Shown: positions 6,593 to 9,060 of the stretch, in pieces
How the letters are laid out: every line of letters starts with the position of its first letter
Numbering within the stretch: the first letter of the stretch is position 1
Assembly: GCA_016935045.1 (NCBI GenBank)
Contig: JAFGRS010000719.1
Location: 1-9,060 of the forward strand
DNA: 9,060 nucleotides
From: Lentisphaeria bacterium
GTDB taxonomy: Bacteria > Verrucomicrobiota > Lentisphaeria > Oligosphaerales > JAFGRS01
Direction of reading: 5' to 3'
Notes under the pieces: generated by a model
The model's database searches: none
What the model was told of the DNA's origin: nothing
Seen by the model: only the letters and a program-made list of their open reading frames with translations
Position numbers and translations under genes: made by a program

Positions 6593-7489
6593 TCACAGCA
6601 GGCGCGGGTTGCGGTCCTCGTCGATGCGCCGGCGGATCTCGGCGGTCATCGAGCCGAAGCCGAAGCGCAGGGCCGTTTCGAGCAGGAGGCTCCAGTCCGG
6701 CTTCCCCCGGCGCAGGGCCTCCATGCCCTCCCAGTCGGGAGGCGGCGTCCTGCGCAGGGCCACCAGGGAACGGTTGCGCTGCAGGATGGCCTCGGACTGC
6801 CGCAGGCCTTCGCGCAGGCCGGGGCGCTCGATCCGGTCCAGGTCCGCAAGAATGCCGTCGATGCTGCCGAAACGCCGCAGCAGGATGGCGGCTGTCTTCG
6901 AACCGACGCCGGGGACGCCGGGAATGTTGTCCACCGTGTCGCCCACCAGCGCAAGGTAGTCCACGAGCTGGTGGGGGGGGACCCCGAACTTCTCCGTGAT
7001 CGCCGCCGGATCCACGAGCTTCATGCTGCCCTTGCTGCCGGGCTGCACCAGCGCGACCCCGGGTTGCACCAACTGCCCCAGATCCTTGTCGTGGGAGACA
7101 ATGGCGACATCCCGTCCGCCCCGCTGGTCGACTACGACGGCGATGAGGTCGTCGGCCTCGAATCCGTCGGCCTGCAGGACGCGCCAGCCCATCGCCCGGG
7201 CCCAGTCGCAGATGGGAGGAACCTGGCTGCGAAGGTCGTCGGGCATGGGCGGACGGGTCGCCTTGTAGGCGGGGAGCAGCTCGATCCGGTGCCGCGGCTT
7301 GCCCTTGTCGAGGACCAGGGCCGCGTAGGCGTGCGGGAGCTGCTGGTCCAGGGTCAACAGGAAGCGTGCCATGCCGAACAGCGCGTTGCTGGGTTGTCCG
7401 TCGGGCGCCGTGAGCCCGCGGATGGCAAAGTACGCACGGTAGATCTGGGAGTATCCATCGACGAGCAGGATGCTGTTCTCGCCACTCAC
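6593..7489 (-). CDS. Stand-alone 5'-3' exonuclease (DNA polymerase I N-terminal/FEN family)
   Basis: This 298-residue protein has only the 5' nuclease module that usually forms the N-terminal third of DNA polymerase I. Such enzymes remove 5' flaps and RNA primers in DNA repair and replication, using two metal ions. Conserved features: D11 in LLVDGYS, D61 in LVLDKGKPRHR, YKATRPPMP (75-83), D108-E111-D113-D114 in ADGFEADDL, D134/D136 in SHDKDL (132-137), and GDTVDNIPGVPGVGSKTA (183-200), which carries metal aspartates D184 and D187 and the helix-three-turn-helix DNA-binding motif. All key acidic residues are present, so activity is expected. There is no polymerase or proofreading domain, and the stop codon is clean. 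The frame opens at a GTG at 7519 that overlaps the kinase stop, but the GTG at 7489 follows a strong purine-rich site and is preferred. A separate full polA may exist elsewhere. Tight linkage to ndk suggests nucleotide or repair metabolism. Confidence 0.92.
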   Translation of the reverse strand: MSGENSILLVDGYSQIYRAYFAIRGLTAPDGQPSNALFGMARFLLTLDQQLPHAYAALVLDKGKPRHRIELLPAYKATRPPMPDDLRSQVPPICDWARAMGWRVLQADGFEADDLIAVVVDQRGGRDVAIVSHDKDLGQLVQPGVALVQPGSKGSMKLVDPAAITEKFGVPPHQLVDYLALVGDTVDNIPGVPGVGSKTAAILLRRFGSIDGILADLDRIERPGLREGLRQSEAILQRNRSLVALRRTPPPDWEGMEALRRGKPDWSLLLETALRFGFGSMTAEIRRRIDEDRNPRLL

Positions 7490-7497
7490 GGCAACGC

Positions 7498-7510
7498 CCT
7501 TTCCTCCTCC
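7498..7510 (-). promoter_or_regulatory. Ribosome binding site favouring the nuclease GTG at 7489
   Basis: GGAGGAGGAAAGG on the minus strand ends 8 bases before the GTG at 7489. The competing GTG at 7519 overlaps the kinase stop codon (GTGA) and has a purine-rich GGGAG only one base upstream, which is too close for normal initiation. Coupling by the GTGA overlap remains an alternative. Confidence 0.6.
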
Positions 7511-7515
7511 TCGGT

Positions 7516-8697
7516 TCACACTCCCAGCTCGCGCATGGCCCGGGCGACAACGGGGGCCAGGTTGCTCTCCCCGAGCCGCAGGATGGCGATCTCCCGCTCC
7601 GCGCTGGCGGGGCTGTCCGAGGCATGGGCCGTGTTCACCATCACGTCGGCGCCGAACTCCCGGCGAACCGTACCCCCCGGCGCCTGGGTCGGGTCCGTCG
7701 GCCCCAGGACCTCGCGGATCTTGGCCACCGCGTGCTCCCCTTCATAGACCAGCGCCAGACACTTGACCCGACCGTCCGCATCCATCGACCCCTCCGCAAC
7801 CCCGCCCATGGCATGCCCCGTCATGAACTCGATGATCCGGTCGAACTGGCGCTCCGCGTAGGGAATCCCCACACCCTCGGAAAGACACTCCGCCAAGCGG
7901 GCCGGCAATGCCAGGCCAAATTCCCTCTCCAGTACCTCCCGCGCCCTGCACCCAATGCCAGGAGCCAGCTTCCGGCGCAGAACGTCCCGTACCGAACCGT
8001 AGAACTCCAAGCCCTGACGAACCGTCATGCGGCAGACCTTCATGGCGATGATGCGCAGACCCGTGCGGCTGAACATGTCGATCACCGCGCCGGGACGCGA
8101 ACTCCTCTCGCGCCAGCTGTCCGGTTTGATCACCACCAGGGTCTTCTCCACGGCCTCCGGCTCGGCGTATATGCACACCCGTTCGTGCAGCGCCTCGTGT
8201 TTCTCCGCCAGGCCCATCCAGAAACGCAGATCCCGCACCGCCGTCCGCGTGCAGTCGGGAATCAGCACGGCAGGTTCGAAGTAGCGGATGCTGCCGTCCT
8301 CGTTGCGCACCAGGTCGCCGTACGTATCCCGTATGGTCTCGCCGCTGGCGCTGCTGATGTGAATGTGGCCGGCCACGGCAGCCACGTCCGAAAAGGCATT
8401 CTGACCGCGGAAAACGAGCAGCAGCATCCGGTGCCGCCGCCCGTCCGAGTCCGGGCCGAAGTTCTGCAGGATGTAGTCCCGGATCACATGACGACCACAG
8501 GACTCCCCGGCATCCGCCCGTTGCTGCGACATGACCACATCGGCATAGGCCTCCGCCATGGCGCGGGTGAGGGCGAAGACCTGGGTGGCGATCAATTCGG
8601 CCGACGTCCGCCCCAACAGCCGCGCCAGAATGGCGCCCGTCCGCGATTTGCGGATCATGTAGGGGGTGACAACGACGTAGGTGAGTTCCTCGGCCAT
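7516..8697 (-). CDS. ndk: Nucleoside diphosphate kinase with an extra degenerate NDK domain
   Basis: The 393-residue protein is more than twice the usual length of about 140-150. NDK transfers phosphate from NTP to NDP through a phosphohistidine. Residues about 184-393 are the catalytic domain: KTLVVIKPDSW (185-195) with K191, IAMKVCRMT (217-225), LVYEGEHAV (316-324), R328, T334, PGGTVRREFG (340-349) with R345, and N355-T-A-H358-A-S-D in the active-site loop. H358 matches the phosphorylated histidine, so the C-terminal domain should be active. It carries about 45 inserted residues (about 236-283) before the usual FMT segment. Residues 5-147 look like a second, diverged NDK fold: VVVTPYMIRK with the lysine lost, LLLVFRGQNAF (92-102) and GETIRDTYG (119-127), followed by a segment with no histidine. 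This half is probably a pseudoenzyme. Two-domain NDKs exist in some PVC bacteria. The ATG at 8697 fits the domain edge, but a GTG at 8745 has the better ribosome binding site. Confidence 0.88.
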   Translation of the reverse strand: MAEELTYVVVTPYMIRKSRTGAILARLLGRTSAELIATQVFALTRAMAEAYADVVMSQQRADAGESCGRHVIRDYILQNFGPDSDGRRHRMLLLVFRGQNAFSDVAAVAGHIHISSASGETIRDTYGDLVRNEDGSIRYFEPAVLIPDCTRTAVRDLRFWMGLAEKHEALHERVCIYAEPEAVEKTLVVIKPDSWRERSSRPGAVIDMFSRTGLRIIAMKVCRMTVRQGLEFYGSVRDVLRRKLAPGIGCRAREVLEREFGLALPARLAECLSEGVGIPYAERQFDRIIEFMTGHAMGGVAEGSMDADGRVKCLALVYEGEHAVAKIREVLGPTDPTQAPGGTVRREFGADVMVNTAHASDSPASAEREIAILRLGESNLAPVVARAMRELGV

Positions 8698-8722
8698 CGC
8701 GGGAGTTCCCGTGCGCACGCAT

Positions 8723-8730
8723 CCCCCCCC
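8723..8730 (-). repeat. Homopolymer of eight G (minus strand) at the 5' end of ndk
   Basis: Eight consecutive C on the plus strand read as G8 in the kinase mRNA, 26 bases before the preferred ATG and inside the possible N-terminal extension that starts at 8745. Such tracts are prone to slippage and to sequencing error. Adding one base would put the ATG at 8741 in frame with the kinase. Confidence 0.5.
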
Positions 8731-8755
8731 TCCGAGCGCATCCACAAACGACAGG

Positions 8756-8762
8756 CCCTCCT
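8756..8762 (-). promoter_or_regulatory. Strong ribosome binding site for a possible longer ndk start
   Basis: AGGAGGG on the minus strand lies 10 bases before the GTG at 8745, which is in frame with the kinase and would add 16 residues rich in glycine. No comparable site precedes the ATG at 8697. The family domain begins only after 8697, so the real start is unsettled. Confidence 0.5.
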
Positions 8763-8776
8763 ACCCCGGAAAGCAC

Positions 8777-8806
8777 TCGCCGCCTCACGTCGGAGTGGGG
8801 CGGCGA
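8777..8806. terminator. GC-rich stem-loop between the zinc-ribbon gene and ndk
   Basis: TCGCCGCC (8777-8784) pairs with GGCGGCGA (8799-8806). After one mismatch, CAC and GTG extend the stem around a 6-base loop. On the minus strand it sits 37 bases past the zinc-ribbon stop and is followed within a few bases by only three T. It could be a weak or factor-assisted terminator or an attenuator that lowers ndk expression. It could also just mark the transcript end of the small gene. Confidence 0.4.
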
Positions 8807-8843
8807 TGCATCGTACGGTTGCGATTCTTCGCGGGGCGGCGTC

Positions 8844-8996
8844 TCACTTCTTCATGGGCAGGATCTTGTACATGCCCGTGCCGCAGACGCTGCAGGTGCC
8901 CTTCATGGCCGGCCGGCCATTCTTCATGGTGACCTTCTTGGCACCCTTCATGTCTCTCGTGGCCTTGCACTTCACACAGTATGCGGTTTCTGCCAT
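8844..8996 (-). CDS. Small four-cysteine zinc-ribbon protein (DUF5679-like)
   Basis: The 50-residue protein carries two CxxC knuckles, C7/C10 in YCVKC and C35/C38 in TCSVCG, separated by 24 residues that include the basic segment VTMKNGRPAMKG (22-33). This layout matches the DUF5679 zinc-ribbon family, which occurs as small proteins and as tails on larger DNA-acting proteins. The protein is strongly basic (11 lysine or arginine), so it may bind nucleic acid; its function is unknown. The frame extends to 9026, but the ATG at 8996 has AAGGAGAGG 7 bases upstream and matches the start of the conserved region. It lies 146 bases upstream of ndk on the same strand, with a stem-loop between, so it may be transcribed mainly alone. 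Confidence 0.87.
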   Translation of the reverse strand: MAETAYCVKCKATRDMKGAKKVTMKNGRPAMKGTCSVCGTGMYKILPMKK

Positions 8997-9003
8997 GATC
9001 GGT

Positions 9004-9012
9004 CCTCTCCTT
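9004..9012 (-). promoter_or_regulatory. Strong ribosome binding site of the zinc-ribbon gene
   Basis: AAGGAGAGG on the minus strand ends 7 bases before the ATG at 8996. It is the best Shine-Dalgarno match in the window, and it rules out the longer start at 9026. It suggests high expression of the small protein. Confidence 0.75.
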
Positions 9013-9049
9013 GCTGGCTGTCCCATCGTTGACCGGTCCCCGGCGCCAG

Positions 9050-9055
9050 CCTATA
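9050..9055 (-). promoter_or_regulatory. Possible -10 box of the zinc-ribbon gene
   Basis: TATAGG on the minus strand, within an AT-rich patch (AATATAGG), lies about 54 bases upstream of the start codon. The matching -35 region would lie outside the window, so the call cannot be completed. Confidence 0.25.
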
Positions 9056-9060
9056 TTGCC

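Noticed and set aside
5499..7625. Minus-strand open frame of 708 codons spanning the nuclease and oxidoreductase genes
   Set aside because: It runs in a shifted frame through two recognisable genes and is dominated by proline, glycine and arginine.
6239..7747. Plus-strand open frame of 502 codons opposite the nuclease
   Set aside because: It crosses three minus-strand genes, including a nuclease with every catalytic residue in place, and has no domain signature.
4295..8360. Recurring GCTGGCGCTG words near 4295, 5143 and 8344 as a dispersed repeat
   Set aside because: The matches are only 10-14 bases, lie inside different coding genes and are expected from GC-rich codon use.

Overview
The window is GC-rich, tightly packed bacterial chromosome with seven supported protein genes. 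I found no rRNA or tRNA gene, CRISPR array, transposase, phage gene or origin. The gene set suggests a member of the Planctomycetota-Verrucomicrobiota-Chlamydiota (PVC) group, perhaps Verrucomicrobiota, Kiritimatiellota or Lentisphaerota. The clues are a secreted SGNH hydrolase of a type common there, a large FAD oxidoreductase with a C-terminal beta-sandwich, and an unusual two-domain nucleoside diphosphate kinase. This placement is an inference from gene style only.

Left block, minus strand: a signal-peptide SGNH/GDSL hydrolase (1371-2708) is followed 16 bases later by a cysteine desulfurase-like PLP enzyme (185-1354). The two probably share a transcript. The first 184 bases hold no convincing gene but contain several nested inverted repeats.

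Middle: a divergent intergenic region (2709-2898) holds a perfect 8-6-8 palindrome and a weak minus-strand promoter candidate. It separates the hydrolase from a plus-strand membrane protein of unknown function (2899-4317). That protein has two transmembrane helices, a long helical extracytoplasmic part and a proline/alanine-rich tail. Its 3' end overlaps the facing FAD oxidoreductase gene by 149 bases, and its codon use deteriorates exactly within the overlap.

Right block, minus strand, transcribed right to left: a 50-residue four-cysteine zinc-ribbon protein (8844-8996), an ndk gene with a degenerate extra kinase domain (7516-8697), a stand-alone 5'-3' exonuclease of the DNA polymerase I N-terminal family (6593-7489), and the FAD oxidoreductase (4169-6535). 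The last three are closely spaced and could be one operon. The kinase and nuclease suggest a shared role in nucleotide supply or DNA repair. The FAD enzyme and the SGNH hydrolase look like catabolic or carbohydrate-related functions. Nothing shows that these genes form one pathway, and I do not see a clear new multi-gene system. The best points for a second look are the kinase architecture, the altered cofactor-lysine neighbourhood of the desulfurase, the convergent overlap, the divergent palindrome, and the uncharacterised membrane protein.
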